DNA of 64,000 bases from Streptomyces sp. ISL-1 (GTDB lineage Bacteria > Actinomycetota > Actinomycetes > Streptomycetales > Streptomycetaceae). Made by a program: the position numbers and the translations under genes. The notes under the pieces were generated by a model that had not been told where the DNA came from, did no database searches, and saw only the letters and a program-made list of their open reading frames with translations. Below, in pieces: positions 43,703-52,370 of the stretch. Each line of letters starts with the position of its first letter. The first letter of the stretch is position 1. The stretch lies in contig NZ_JAGGOI010000023.1 in NCBI RefSeq assembly GCF_018614585.1, forward strand, positions 238,226 to 302,225, in the 5' to 3' direction.

Positions 43703-44701
43703 ATGGCTTCCACCACACCAATAGCCTCCCCTCCTCCAGCACCGGCTCCGCCGGTCACCAGGAAGAGCACATCCACCGGCCGCGCGGGCGACAAGGTCTT
43801 CCTCGGCCTGTCCCGCGGCTCTGGCATTCTGCTCCTGGTGATCATGGCGTCGATCGCCGTGTTCCTCAGCTACCGCGCCGCGCTCGCCATCTCGAAGGAC
43901 CAAGGCAACTTCCTCACCACCCTCGACTGGAACCCGGCGGGCAACCCGCCGGTCTTCGGCATCGCGGTCCTTCTCTTCGGCACCGTGGTCAGCTCGATCG
44001 TCGCGATGGCGATCGCCGTGCCGATCGCCGTCGGCATCGCGCTGTTCATCTCGCACTACGCGCCGCGCAGGCTCGCCGCCCCCCTCGCCTACGTCGTCGA
44101 TCTGCTGGCCGCCGTGCCGTCGATCATCTACGGCATCTGGGGCGCCCTCTTCCTGGTCCCGTACCTCGAAGGCCTCAACCTCTGGCTGGACGAATTCTTC
44201 GGCTGGACGTACATCTTCGAGAAGACCGAGATCGGCGTCGCCCGCTCGCTGTTCACCGTGGGCGTCCTGCTCGCGATCATGATCCTGCCGATCGTGACCA
44301 GCGTCAGCCGCGAAGTCTTCCTGCAGGTCCCGCAGATGAACGAAGAGGCCGCCCTCGCCCTGGGCGCCACCCGCTGGGAAGTCATCCGGATGTCGGTCCT
44401 TCCCTTCGGCCGCTCCGGCGTGATCTCCGCCTCGATGCTGGGCCTCGGGCGCGCGCTCGGCGAGACGATGGCCGTCGCCACGGTCCTCTCCCCGAGCTTC
44501 GTGATCTCGCTGCACCTGCTGAACCCGGGCGGCGGCACCTTCGCCCAGAACATCGCCGCGAAGTTCGACGAGGCCAATGAGCTCGGGCGCGACGCCCTGA
44601 TCGCCTCCGGCCTGGTCCTCTTCATCCTCACCCTGCTGGTCAACGGCGCGGCGCGGCTGATCATCGCCCGCCGCAAGGAGTACTCGGGGGCCAACGCATG
44701 A
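43703..44701 (+). CDS. pstC: Phosphate ABC transporter permease PstC
   Basis: A 332-residue permease with six or seven transmembrane helices after a short proline-rich lead. The binding-protein-dependent transport signature is visible as NEEAALALGATRWEVIRMSV (near residue 215), the EAA loop that docks PstB. It ends in ATGA, overlapping pstA by 4 bases. With PstA it forms the phosphate channel. Confidence 0.95.
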   Translation: MASTTPIASPPPAPAPPVTRKSTSTGRAGDKVFLGLSRGSGILLLVIMASIAVFLSYRAALAISKDQGNFLTTLDWNPAGNPPVFGIAVLLFGTVVSSIVAMAIAVPIAVGIALFISHYAPRRLAAPLAYVVDLLAAVPSIIYGIWGALFLVPYLEGLNLWLDEFFGWTYIFEKTEIGVARSLFTVGVLLAIMILPIVTSVSREVFLQVPQMNEEAALALGATRWEVIRMSVLPFGRSGVISASMLGLGRALGETMAVATVLSPSFVISLHLLNPGGGTFAQNIAAKFDEANELGRDALIASGLVLFILTLLVNGAARLIIARRKEYSGANA

Positions 44702-45774
44702 GCCATACCGCCATACAGGACAGGCCCGCTCCGGTGCCCCCGTCCCGAAAGGGAGGCCTCAGCAGCCGGTCGCTCCCCCGCTGGGCTCCCATCGGATTCG
44801 CGATCGTCTCGATCGCCCTCGGCGTCGGCATCGGCATCGGGGCCGGCTGGGAGAGCCGCATTCAGTGGGGCCTGATCTCGGGCCTGATCTTCGTGACCAT
44901 CTCGTACGTCGCGACCTCGATCGTCGAGAACAAGCGCCAGGCCAAGGACCGGCTGGCCACCAGCGTGGTCTGGGTCTGCTTCATCCTCGCCATCGTGCCG
45001 CTGTTCTCTCTGATCTGGGTGACCGTCAGCCGCGGTATCAAGGTGCTCGACACGTACTTCCTCACGCACTCCATGGCCGGCGTCCCCGGCATCGAGCCCG
45101 GCGGCGGCGTGTACCACGCCATCATCGGCACGCTGGAGCAGGTCGGCATCGCCACCGTCATCTCCGTGCCGATCGGCCTGCTGACCGCGATCTACCTGGT
45201 GGAGTACGGCAAGGGCGCGCTGGCCAAAGCCGTCACCTTCTTCGTCGACGTCATGACCGGCATCCCGTCGATCGTCGCGGGACTGTTCATCCTCTCGATC
45301 ATGCTCATCGCCGACATCCAGCCGTCCGGCCTGATGGGCTCCCTGGCCCTGGCGATCCTGATGACCCCGGTCGTGGTCCGCTCCACCGAGGAGATGCTCA
45401 AGCTCGTCCCGAACGAGCTGCGCGAGGCATCGCTCGCCCTCGGCGTGCCGAAGTACCGCACGATCACGAAGGTGGTCATCCCGACCGCGCTCGGTGGCAT
45501 CACCACCGGTGTGATGCTCGCGATCGCGCGTATCGCCGGTGAGACCGCGCCGATCATCTTGCTCGTCTTCGGCAGCCAGCTGATCAACTCCAACCCCTTC
45601 GAAGGCGCCCAGTCCTCGCTCCCCTTCTACATCTGGGACCAGTACAAGATTGGCAGTGAGGCGTCGTACGATCGCGCCTGGGCAGCCGCGCTGGTGCTGA
45701 TCGCCTTCGTCATGATCCTCAATCTGGTGGCCCGCGGCATCGCCCGCTGGAAGGCCCCGAAGACCGGTCGCTGA
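44698..45774 (+). CDS. pstA: Phosphate ABC transporter permease PstA
   Basis: A 358-residue permease. Two N-terminal helices are followed by the conserved core: EEMLKLVPNELREASLALGV is the EAA loop (near residue 233) and ARIAGETAPIILLVFGS the terminal conserved segment. The overlapping start codon with pstC indicates coupled translation. It forms the second half of the PstCA channel. Confidence 0.95.
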   Translation: MSHTAIQDRPAPVPPSRKGGLSSRSLPRWAPIGFAIVSIALGVGIGIGAGWESRIQWGLISGLIFVTISYVATSIVENKRQAKDRLATSVVWVCFILAIVPLFSLIWVTVSRGIKVLDTYFLTHSMAGVPGIEPGGGVYHAIIGTLEQVGIATVISVPIGLLTAIYLVEYGKGALAKAVTFFVDVMTGIPSIVAGLFILSIMLIADIQPSGLMGSLALAILMTPVVVRSTEEMLKLVPNELREASLALGVPKYRTITKVVIPTALGGITTGVMLAIARIAGETAPIILLVFGSQLINSNPFEGAQSSLPFYIWDQYKIGSEASYDRAWAAALVLIAFVMILNLVARGIARWKAPKTGR

Positions 45775-45804
45775 CCGCGGCCTTCTGAAAGCGAAGTGAT
45801 TCAC

Positions 45805-46581
45805 ATGGCCAAGCGCATCGACGTCAGCGGCCTCTCAGCCTTCTACGGCTCCCACAAGGCGATCGAGGACATCTCGATGACCGTGGAGCCCCGCTCCGTG
45901 ACGGCCTTCATCGGCCCCTCCGGCTGCGGCAAGTCCACCTTCCTGCGCACCCTGAACCGGATGCACGAGGTCACCCCCGGTGGCCGCGTCGAGGGCAAGG
46001 TGCTGCTGGACGACGAGAACCTGTACGGCTCCGCCGTGGACCCCGTCGCCGTACGCCGTACGGTCGGCATGGTCTTCCAGCGGCCGAACCCCTTCCCGAC
46101 GATGTCGATCTTCGACAATGTCGCGGCGGGCCTGCGGCTGAACGGCTCGTACAAGAAGAACCGGCTGGCAGAGGTCGTCGAGAAGTCCCTCAAGGGCTCG
46201 AACCTCTGGAACGAGGTCAAGGACCGGCTGAACAAGCCCGGCTCCAGCCTCTCCGGCGGCCAGCAGCAGCGTCTGTGCATCGCCCGCGCGATCGCGGTCG
46301 AGCCGGATGTGCTGCTGATGGACGAGCCGTGCTCGGCGCTGGACCCGATCTCGACCCTTGCGATCGAGGACCTGATCGGTGAGCTGAAGGAGCGCTTCAC
46401 GATCGTCATCGTGACGCACAACATGCAGCAGGCGGCGCGCGTCTCGGACCGTACGGCGTTCTTCAACCTGTCGGCGGTCGGCCAGCCCGGCAAGCTGATC
46501 GAGATAGACGAGACGGAGCGGATCTTCGCGAACCCGTCCGTGCAGGCGACCGAGGACTACATCTCCGGCCGCTTCGGCTAG
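45805..46581 (+). CDS. pstB: Phosphate ABC transporter ATPase PstB
   Basis: A 258-residue ATPase. Walker A is GPSGCGKSTFL (near residue 37), the signature LSGGQQQRLCIARAIA, Walker B VLLMDEPCSALDPIS, and the H-loop VTHNMQQAARVSD. These are typical of PstB, including the Cys after DEP. The start MAKRIDVSG is chosen over an in-frame ATG three codons earlier for family length. No phoU follows, as usual in Streptomyces, where phoU sits with phoRP. Confidence 0.95.
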   Translation: MAKRIDVSGLSAFYGSHKAIEDISMTVEPRSVTAFIGPSGCGKSTFLRTLNRMHEVTPGGRVEGKVLLDDENLYGSAVDPVAVRRTVGMVFQRPNPFPTMSIFDNVAAGLRLNGSYKKNRLAEVVEKSLKGSNLWNEVKDRLNKPGSSLSGGQQQRLCIARAIAVEPDVLLMDEPCSALDPISTLAIEDLIGELKERFTIVIVTHNMQQAARVSDRTAFFNLSAVGQPGKLIEIDETERIFANPSVQATEDYISGRFG

Positions 46582-46636
46582 GCCGGACCCACAGCCCGTC
46601 CTGCGGTGCTGCATGGCGGTGCCACCGCAAGGCGAA

Positions 46637-46669
46637 GGGCCCGCCCCCCTCTCCCAGGGGGGCGGGCCC
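46637..46669. terminator. Bidirectional terminator between pstB and pitH1
   Basis: A 14-bp perfect stem GGGCCCGCCCCCCT / AGGGGGGCGGGCCC with loop CTCCC lies between the convergent genes. The rest of the 46582-46834 spacer is featureless. Confidence 0.8.
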
Positions 46670-46834
46670 ACATCTGTTCAGTCACCGGGTCCGGGGTTGC
46701 CGTGGGCCAGGGGGCGTTGAGGGAGCTCCACCGGACGAAGTCTGCGGGAGATGGAGAAGCCGGTTCCGGGCGGGAAATCCAGCACGCCCGGCAATTGAGG
46801 ACACCCCCGAAGGGCGTACCGCCGACCGCGACGG

Positions 46835-47833
46835 TCAGCCGAAGACCAGGTAGACCACGCCATAGCTCAGCGCCGCGACCATCGCGGCAGCCGGCATCGT
46901 GACGAACCACCCCATGACGATGTTCTTGGCGACACCCCAGCGGACCGCGTTCACCCGCTTCGTCGCCCCCACACCCATGATCGCCGAGGTGATCACATGT
47001 GTCGTCGAGATCGGCGCATGGAACAGGAACGCCGAGCCGAACATGATCGACGCCCCCGTAGTCTCCGCCGCGAACCCCTGTGGCGGATCAAGTTCGATGA
47101 TCTTGCGCCCGAGCGTCCGCATGATGCGCCATCCACCCGCGTAGGTACCGAGCGAGAGCATCATCGCGCAGGCGATCTTGACCCAGACCGGAATCTCGTC
47201 GCCCTGGTTCTCCACATCGGCGATGACCAGGGCCATCACCACGATGCCCATCGTCTTCTGCGCGTCCTGGAGGCCGTGCCCGAGCGCCATGGCCGCCGCC
47301 GAGACCGTCTGGGCTATGCGAAAGCCGCGCTTGGCCTTGGACGGATTGGACCGCCGGAACATCCACATGATCGCGACCATCACCAGATAGCCGCAGACCA
47401 GACCGACGATCGGCGAGACGAACATCGGGATGACGACCTTCTCGAGCACACCCGTCCAGATGACCTCGGTCCCGCCCGCCAGCGCCGCGCCCACCATGCC
47501 GCCGAACAGCGCGTGGGACGAGGAGGAGGGCAGTCCGAAGTACCAGGTGACCAGGTTCCATACGATCGCGCCGACCAGCGCCGCGAAGAGGATGCCCATG
47601 CCCCGCGAGCCGTGGGGCGTCTCGATGAGCCCCTCGCTGACGGTCTTGGCGACGCCCTGCCCCAGGAAGGCACCTGCGAGATTCATCACCGCGGCCATCG
47701 CCAGCGCCGCGCGCGGCGTCAGCGCGCGCGTGGATACCGAGGTCGCGATCGCGTTCGCGGAGTCGTGAAAGCCGTTGGTGTACGTGAATCCGAGCGCGAC
47801 ACCAATGGTCACGATCAGCGCAAAGGTGTCCAC
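46835..47833 (-). CDS. pitH1: Low-affinity phosphate transporter PitH1 (PiT family)
   Basis: A 332-residue transporter with about ten helices. The two PiT signature repeats are visible: GFTYTNGFHDSANAIATSVS at the N-terminus and ALGHGLQDAQKTMGIV in the second half, each carrying the conserved Asp. PiT proteins carry metal-phosphate complexes with protons. It is downstream of, and probably co-transcribed with, the DUF47 gene (5 bases apart). In S. coelicolor the equivalent gene is one of two pitH genes. Confidence 0.93.
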   Translation of the reverse strand: MDTFALIVTIGVALGFTYTNGFHDSANAIATSVSTRALTPRAALAMAAVMNLAGAFLGQGVAKTVSEGLIETPHGSRGMGILFAALVGAIVWNLVTWYFGLPSSSSHALFGGMVGAALAGGTEVIWTGVLEKVVIPMFVSPIVGLVCGYLVMVAIMWMFRRSNPSKAKRGFRIAQTVSAAAMALGHGLQDAQKTMGIVVMALVIADVENQGDEIPVWVKIACAMMLSLGTYAGGWRIMRTLGRKIIELDPPQGFAAETTGASIMFGSAFLFHAPISTTHVITSAIMGVGATKRVNAVRWGVAKNIVMGWFVTMPAAAMVAALSYGVVYLVFG

Positions 47834-47838
47834 GAAGT

Positions 47839-48459
47839 TCAGGACTCCTTGACCGCGATGGTCTCCACGGTGTTCGCAACATGCTCGAAGGCGTCCGCGG
47901 CCTCTTCCAGCACATCCACGATCTGCTTGAGCTTGAGCACCTCGATGGCGTCGTACTTACCGTTGAAGAGCGTCGCAAGGAGCTTGCGGTGAATCTGGTC
48001 GGCCTGGTTCTCGAGGCGGTTGACCTCGATCCAGTACTCGGTGAGGTTCTCCATGGTCCGCAGATGCGGCATGGCCTCCGCCGTCAGCTCGGCCGCCCGC
48101 GCCAGGACCTCGATCTGCTGCTCCACACCCTTGGGCAGCTCCTCGACCTGGTACAGCACGACCAGGTCGACGGCCTCCTCCATGAAGTCCATGATGTCGT
48201 CGAGCGACGAAGCGAGTTTGTAGATGTCCTCGCGGTCGAACGGCGTGATGAAAGAGGAGTTCAGCTGGTGGAAGATCGCATGCGTGGCGTCGTCTCCCGC
48301 ATGCTCCGCTGCCCGCATCCGTTCGGCGATCTCGGCCCGGCCGGACGAATCCGCTCCGAGCAGTTCCATCAGGAGCTTGGAGCCCGTGACGATGTTGTCC
48401 GCGGACGCGGCAAACATGTCATAGAAGCTCGTCTCCCTGGGGGTCAGACGAAAACGCAC
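47839..48459 (-). CDS. DUF47/PhoU-like Pit accessory protein
   Basis: A 206-residue helical protein of the DUF47 (YkaA/Pit accessory) family, a distant PhoU relative. It begins with MRFRLTPRETSFYDMFAASA and contains the helix segments FITPFDREDIYKLASSLDDI and EVNRLENQADQIHRKLLATL, with the E/DxxxD metal-binding pattern. It starts with GTG and is followed at once by pitH1. DUF47 proteins regulate the associated phosphate transporter, probably binding metal clusters at the membrane. Confidence 0.9.
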   Translation of the reverse strand: MRFRLTPRETSFYDMFAASADNIVTGSKLLMELLGADSSGRAEIAERMRAAEHAGDDATHAIFHQLNSSFITPFDREDIYKLASSLDDIMDFMEEAVDLVVLYQVEELPKGVEQQIEVLARAAELTAEAMPHLRTMENLTEYWIEVNRLENQADQIHRKLLATLFNGKYDAIEVLKLKQIVDVLEEAADAFEHVANTVETIAVKES

Positions 48460-48606
48460 GTGGGGTCCTCGGGGTGCTTTGGTTTCGGTCAGGGTGATGC
48501 TAGGCGCATCATCCGGCCACGGGGAACCGGCGTTCCTCAGTGTCGCCCATCAAACCCCGTGCTCAGCACGGGCCCCCGATACCGATCCGGCACGATTCGT
48601 TACGAT

Positions 48607-48623
48607 ATACCCACGAGGGGTAT
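48607..48623 (+). promoter_or_regulatory. CsoR operator
   Basis: ATACCC-acgag-GGGTAT is a perfect 6-bp inverted repeat 31 bases before the csoR start, matching the G/C-tract palindrome recognised by copper-sensing CsoR proteins. Autoregulation is the expected consequence. Confidence 0.82.
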
Positions 48624-48653
48624 CCACACCCCTGTGGGCAACGGGAGGACGCG

Positions 48654-48986
48654 ATGACGACCACCGAGGCGGCCGGCCCCCCGGTCACGGACCACGACCA
48701 CGGCGTGCACGGTTACCACAAGCAGAAGGACGAGCACCTCAAGCGGCTGCGCCGGATCGAGGGCCAGATCCGCGGGCTGCAGCGGATGGTCGACGAGGAC
48801 GTGTACTGCATCGACATACTCACGCAGGTCTCCGCGTCCACCAAAGCGCTGCAGTCCTTTGCGCTCCAGTTGCTCGAGGAGCATCTGCGGCACTGCGTCG
48901 CCGACGCGGCGGTCAAGGGCGGCGAGGAGATCGACGCGAAGGTCGAGGAGGCGACGAAGGCGATCGCACGCCTTCTTCGTACCTGA
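48654..48986 (+). CDS. csoR: Copper-sensing repressor CsoR
   Basis: A 110-residue all-helical repressor. The Cu(I) site residues of the W-X-Y fingerprint are present as Cys in DVYCIDIL and His and Cys in EEHLRHCVAD. A histidine-rich N-terminus (DHDHGVHGYH) precedes the core. GGGAGG lies 5 bases before the ATG. Its own operator lies upstream. By synteny this equals the S. lividans/S. coelicolor CsoR that controls copper efflux genes; none are next to it here. Confidence 0.92.
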   Translation: MTTTEAAGPPVTDHDHGVHGYHKQKDEHLKRLRRIEGQIRGLQRMVDEDVYCIDILTQVSASTKALQSFALQLLEEHLRHCVADAAVKGGEEIDAKVEEATKAIARLLRT

Positions 48987-49048
48987 TGCGCGTGCCGGTA
49001 CGCGCATCGGTCGGGACGCGACACCGTCCCGACCACGCCCCGTGCCGC

Positions 49049-49163
49049 GTTCAGTCCTGCCAGGTCAGTCCCGCCAGGTCATTCCGGCCGAATCACGCCT
49101 GCCCGGCTCACTCCTGCCCGGTCATTCCACCCGGGTCACGCCTGCCGAGTCATTCCGGCTGGG
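49049..49163. repeat. Seven to eight 14-16-bp repeats carrying stop codons
   Basis: Units of the form GTCA(T/G)TCCNGCC(A/C)G repeat every 14-16 bases. Read on the minus strand each contains TGA, and the rightmost unit is the actual end of the 58-residue gene. The stop region of that gene has been amplified into its 3' spacer. Confidence 0.7.
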
Positions 49164-49326
49164 AGAGCCCAGGCCGCTCGGCTGCCACCTTCAGCACCTC
49201 GTCGATACGGTCCGGGCTGAGCCGTTCCTCATCCGCGGCCGACGCCGCGATGATCAACTCGCCACACAGCTCGATCTCGGCGAGGGCCACGTGGTCCTGG
49301 ACGGTCGTCGTAATGGGGGGAGCCAC
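49150..49326 (-). CDS. 58-residue conserved small protein
   Basis: A 58-residue protein from a GTG with AGGTGA 6 bases upstream (within GGAAGAGGTGA). It is acidic and helical (HVALAEIELCGELIIAASAA then RLSPDRIDEVLKVA). The single Cys sits in the first helix. The coding pattern and start signal are convincing, and I recall similar proteins next to csoR. Convergent with csoR; function unknown. Confidence 0.7.
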   Translation of the reverse strand: MAPPITTTVQDHVALAEIELCGELIIAASAADEERLSPDRIDEVLKVAAERPGLSQPE

Positions 49327-49407
49327 GTGCGTTCACCTCTTCCTGCCGGTGCCGACTTCCTAGCGTAGGGAGTGATGCACGGGCTGCGCATGGCACGTCC
49401 GGACCAT

Positions 49408-50313
49408 TTAGGCCCTGATCTTCCCCGCGTAAATGTCCCGTTGGTCGGGCAGACGCACGGCGACCGGCGTCCCGAAGTCGTACAGCAGCGTCGTCGAGGT
49501 GACGGCGACCGTACCGGTCTCATTGGTGAAACTGAAGCGGTGGCGCACCTTGCGCAGTCGGCCCTCGTCGTCCAGATACGCGTCGAACGGCACGGTGTCC
49601 ATGGCGAACCCTTTCGCCGCGGCAGCCAGCGCGGCGCGCGCATGCGGCTCGGCGACCCGGGCAGCCTGGGCGATGTCCGTGATGCCGCGGTAGTGCCACA
49701 CCTTCGTCCCGGCGAGCTTCTCCTCCCCGACGTACGTCACGTCCCGCGCGCTGCGCAGCAGTTCTGCGGCGGCGAGCGGATCGGTGGCGCCGCCGGTGAC
49801 CAGGTTCCCGTCCTCAAGGGTGGTTGTGTCGATTCGTACCCACTTGTCCACGGGCACGCCCGCGCCGCGGTTCTTCATGTACAGCGCGCCGGGGGCCAGC
49901 AGTTCGGTGACCGGACGGTGCTCGTCCGCACCCGCCGGGCCCTTGGGCAGTACGACGGTGAGCTGCCCCATCCGCCGCACGAAGTCGTAACCGCCCTCGC
50001 CCCGGATGGTCACCCGGGTCCCGCCGGTTGCCGTCTCCATGGACGTGCGGGCCTTGGAACTCCTTGCCTCGGCGAGTGCGTCCGCGGCCTTGCGCACCTG
50101 GTCGGCCCGCGTCTTGTCGGCCCGCGCCTCACCGCCTCGCGCCTGGCCTGCCCCCGCCTCACCCGCCCGCGTCTCACCGGCCTGTCCGCTGCCCGGCCGG
50201 TCGTCGGCGACGGCGCCCCCGCCGCCGGAGCAGCCGCTGGTCGCGACCACCCCCAGTACAGCGGCCGCGACAGCGAAAGCCCCGCACCTGCGCCTGTGCT
50301 GCTGCACCACCAT
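49408..50313 (-). CDS. Lipoprotein, LprG/LolA-like fold suspected
   Basis: A 301-residue secreted lipoprotein with lipobox TSGC (Cys near residue 29). A Gly/Arg/Glu/Ala repeat region follows (residues about 45-75; units like AGEAGAGQARGGEARADKTR). The globular domain contains YMKNRGAGVPVDKWVRIDTT and GFAMDTVPFDAYLDDEGRL, a pattern seen in LppX/LprG-type or LolA-like lipid carriers. The start at MVVQQHRRR puts the signal peptide at the N-terminus. Role inferred only. Confidence 0.78.
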   Translation of the reverse strand: MVVQQHRRRCGAFAVAAAVLGVVATSGCSGGGGAVADDRPGSGQAGETRAGEAGAGQARGGEARADKTRADQVRKAADALAEARSSKARTSMETATGGTRVTIRGEGGYDFVRRMGQLTVVLPKGPAGADEHRPVTELLAPGALYMKNRGAGVPVDKWVRIDTTTLEDGNLVTGGATDPLAAAELLRSARDVTYVGEEKLAGTKVWHYRGITDIAQAARVAEPHARAALAAAAKGFAMDTVPFDAYLDDEGRLRKVRHRFSFTNETGTVAVTSTTLLYDFGTPVAVRLPDQRDIYAGKIRA

Positions 50314-50462
50314 CGCCTGCCAACCCCCAACGCGGGACCACTGCTTGTACGAGACCGCCCACCCGCTCCGCATAACGACGGCCTCGTCCCCTCGTCACGC
50401 CGCCGACCCCTCCCTCTCCTTGCCACGCCTCGCATTGCGCCCGGCCCCAGTACTGTGGACAG

Positions 50463-50642
50463 GTGCCTAAGCAAGCCCCACCCGGCGACGCCCCGGCCCC
50501 TCACCACGCCTCCACCACGGAGCGCGGCTCCTTCGCAGTCGCCCTGTGCTCCTGCGGCTGGATCGGCCCGGCTCGCCGCTCCCGCGAACGGGCGCGTTCG
50601 GACGCCGGGTTGCACACATCGGTCCAAACGGACGGTCACTGA
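50463..50642 (+). CDS. 59-residue small protein, hypothetical
   Basis: A 59-residue protein from GTG 50463 with a Pro-rich start and the core ALCSCGWIGPARRSRERARS. The CxCGWxGPARRSR block is a conserved feature I have seen in short Streptomyces proteins. A TACTGT hexamer 8 bases upstream and no ribosome binding site suggest a leaderless mRNA. It may bind metal through the two Cys. Function unknown. Confidence 0.65.
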   Translation: MPKQAPPGDAPAPHHASTTERGSFAVALCSCGWIGPARRSRERARSDAGLHTSVQTDGH

Positions 50643-50742
50643 CCCACCCCCGGCGCATCCCGGCCTCATCACGGGCGACGAAAACCCACGCGCCCGCGGA
50701 ACCCACCACCCCGCACAGCCGTCTGGTCCTCCAGGAGGCCCC

Positions 50743-52320
50743 ATGGACCGGCGTGCGCTGCTCACCACCGCTGTTGCTCTGACCGCCGCTGCCTGCACAG
50801 GCAGCGGCGGCGACGGAGCGACCGCGGCCACCACGAACACCGCGAACACACCCACCCGCAGCGCCTCGCGGGGGAGACCGGGGACCACCTCCTCCGCCGC
50901 CGCCCCCGACTGGAACGCGCTCGCGCGCGGGCTCGACGGGAAGCTCGTACGCCCCGGGGACGCCGCGTATCCGACCGCGCGGCAGCTCTACAACACCCGG
51001 TTCGACTCGCTGAAGCCCGCGGCCGTCGCGTACGTCGCGGGCGAGGACGACGTCAAGGAGTGCCTGGCCTACGCCCGGGCCCACCGCACGCCCGTCTCCA
51101 TCCGCAACGGCGGACATTCCTACGCCGGTTGGTCCTCAGGCAACGGCCGGCTCGTCATAGACGTATCCGCCCTGAACCGCGTCACACCCGACGGCTCCAT
51201 AGGCGCCGGCGCCAAGCTCATCGACGTGTACAACACCCTCGCCCGCAACGGCCGCACCATCCCCGCGGGCTCCTGCCCCTCGGTCGGAGTGTCCGGGCTC
51301 ACCCTCGGCGGCGGGCACGGCGTCACCTCCCGCGCGTACGGTCTGACCTGCGACAGCCTCACCTCCGCGACCATCGTCACGGCCGACGGCAAGGTGCTGA
51401 CCGCGAGCGCGAAGGAGAACAAGGACCTGTTCTGGGCGCTGCGCGGCGCCGGCAACGGCAACTTCGGCGTGGTGACCCGGCTCCGTTTCCGTACGCATCC
51501 CACGCCGCCGTCCGTCACCGCCTACCTCACCTGGCCCTGGTCGAAAGCCGCGGCCGTCCTCGCCGCCTGGCAGAAGTGGGGACCTGCCCAGCCGGACGAG
51601 ATCTGGTCATCGGCGCATCTAGCGGCCGGTCCCGGCGGCCGCGCGCCCACGCTCTCGGTCGCCGCGTTCTCCCTCGGCAGCGAGAGCGACCTGCGCAACG
51701 CACTCGACCGCCTCGCCGACCGGGCCGGCTCGCCCGCCCGCTCGGTCTCGGTGCGCCGCCGCAGCTACCGGGACTCGATGCTCGGCTACGCGGGCTGCTC
51801 CACTCTCAGCCAGGCCCAGTGCCATCTGCCCGGCACCACTCCGGGCCGTACGACACAGGGTGCGCTCCAGCGTGAGACGTACGCGGCGGCATCCGACTTC
51901 TTCGACCGCGAGCTCTCACCGGCCGGGCTGCGGGCGCTGATCGCCGCGGCCGAGGCGTTCACCCGGATCGCACCCAGCCAGGGCGGGGGCGGCGGCTCCA
52001 TAGCGCTGACCGCGCTGGGCGGGGCGATCAACCGGGTCGACCCGCTGGCGACGTCGTTCGTGCACCGGCGGTCCAGGGTGCTCGCCCAGTACATCGGAGC
52101 GTGGCGCCCCGGCACCCCCGGCTCCGCTCAACAGGCGTGGCTGAAAAGCACCCATGCGTCGATGCGCCGCTACGCATCCGGGGCCGCCTACCAGAACTAC
52201 GTCGATCCCACGCTGACCGACTGGCGCCGGGCCTACTACGGGCCGGCCGCGGACCGCCTCACCCGGCTGAAGAAGCAGTACGACCCGGACAGGCTCTTCG
52301 ACTTCCCGCAGGCGCTGTAG
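50743..52320 (+). CDS. Bicovalent-FAD oxidoreductase (berberine-bridge-like), lipoprotein
   Basis: This 525-residue protein starts MDRRALLTTAVALTAAACTG, a twin-arginine-like signal with lipobox, so it is probably exported folded and lipid-anchored. The PCMH FAD-binding domain contains RNGGHSYAG (His near 124) and AYGLTCDSL (Cys near 202), the two residues that covalently bind FAD in this family. The C-terminal BBE segment includes YQNYVDPTLTDWRRAYYG. AGGAGG lies 4 bases before the ATG. Such oxidases act on sugars or secondary metabolites; the substrate is not evident. Confidence 0.9.
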   Translation: MDRRALLTTAVALTAAACTGSGGDGATAATTNTANTPTRSASRGRPGTTSSAAAPDWNALARGLDGKLVRPGDAAYPTARQLYNTRFDSLKPAAVAYVAGEDDVKECLAYARAHRTPVSIRNGGHSYAGWSSGNGRLVIDVSALNRVTPDGSIGAGAKLIDVYNTLARNGRTIPAGSCPSVGVSGLTLGGGHGVTSRAYGLTCDSLTSATIVTADGKVLTASAKENKDLFWALRGAGNGNFGVVTRLRFRTHPTPPSVTAYLTWPWSKAAAVLAAWQKWGPAQPDEIWSSAHLAAGPGGRAPTLSVAAFSLGSESDLRNALDRLADRAGSPARSVSVRRRSYRDSMLGYAGCSTLSQAQCHLPGTTPGRTTQGALQRETYAAASDFFDRELSPAGLRALIAAAEAFTRIAPSQGGGGGSIALTALGGAINRVDPLATSFVHRRSRVLAQYIGAWRPGTPGSAQQAWLKSTHASMRRYASGAAYQNYVDPTLTDWRRAYYGPAADRLTRLKKQYDPDRLFDFPQAL

Positions 52321-52343
52321 GTCGTACGGGCCGCGAGACGCTG

Positions 52344-52370
52344 GGGCCGCGCGGGTGTCGCGCGCGGCCC
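52344..52370 (+). terminator. Terminator after the FAD oxidoreductase
   Basis: Perfect 10-bp stem GGGCCGCGCG / CGCGCGGCCC with a 7-base loop, 24 bases after the stop codon. The following spacer to 52501 repeats CGGGTGTCGCGCGCGG and CTCGGCCCG words. Confidence 0.65.

Noticed and set aside
42428..44515. A 695-residue minus-strand open frame opposite pstS/pstC
   Set aside because: Shadow of the pst genes, whose plus-strand frames carry clear motifs.
49049..49163. CRISPR-like or att-site repeat
   Set aside because: Units are 14-16 bp, degenerate and contiguous, and derive from the neighbouring gene end.
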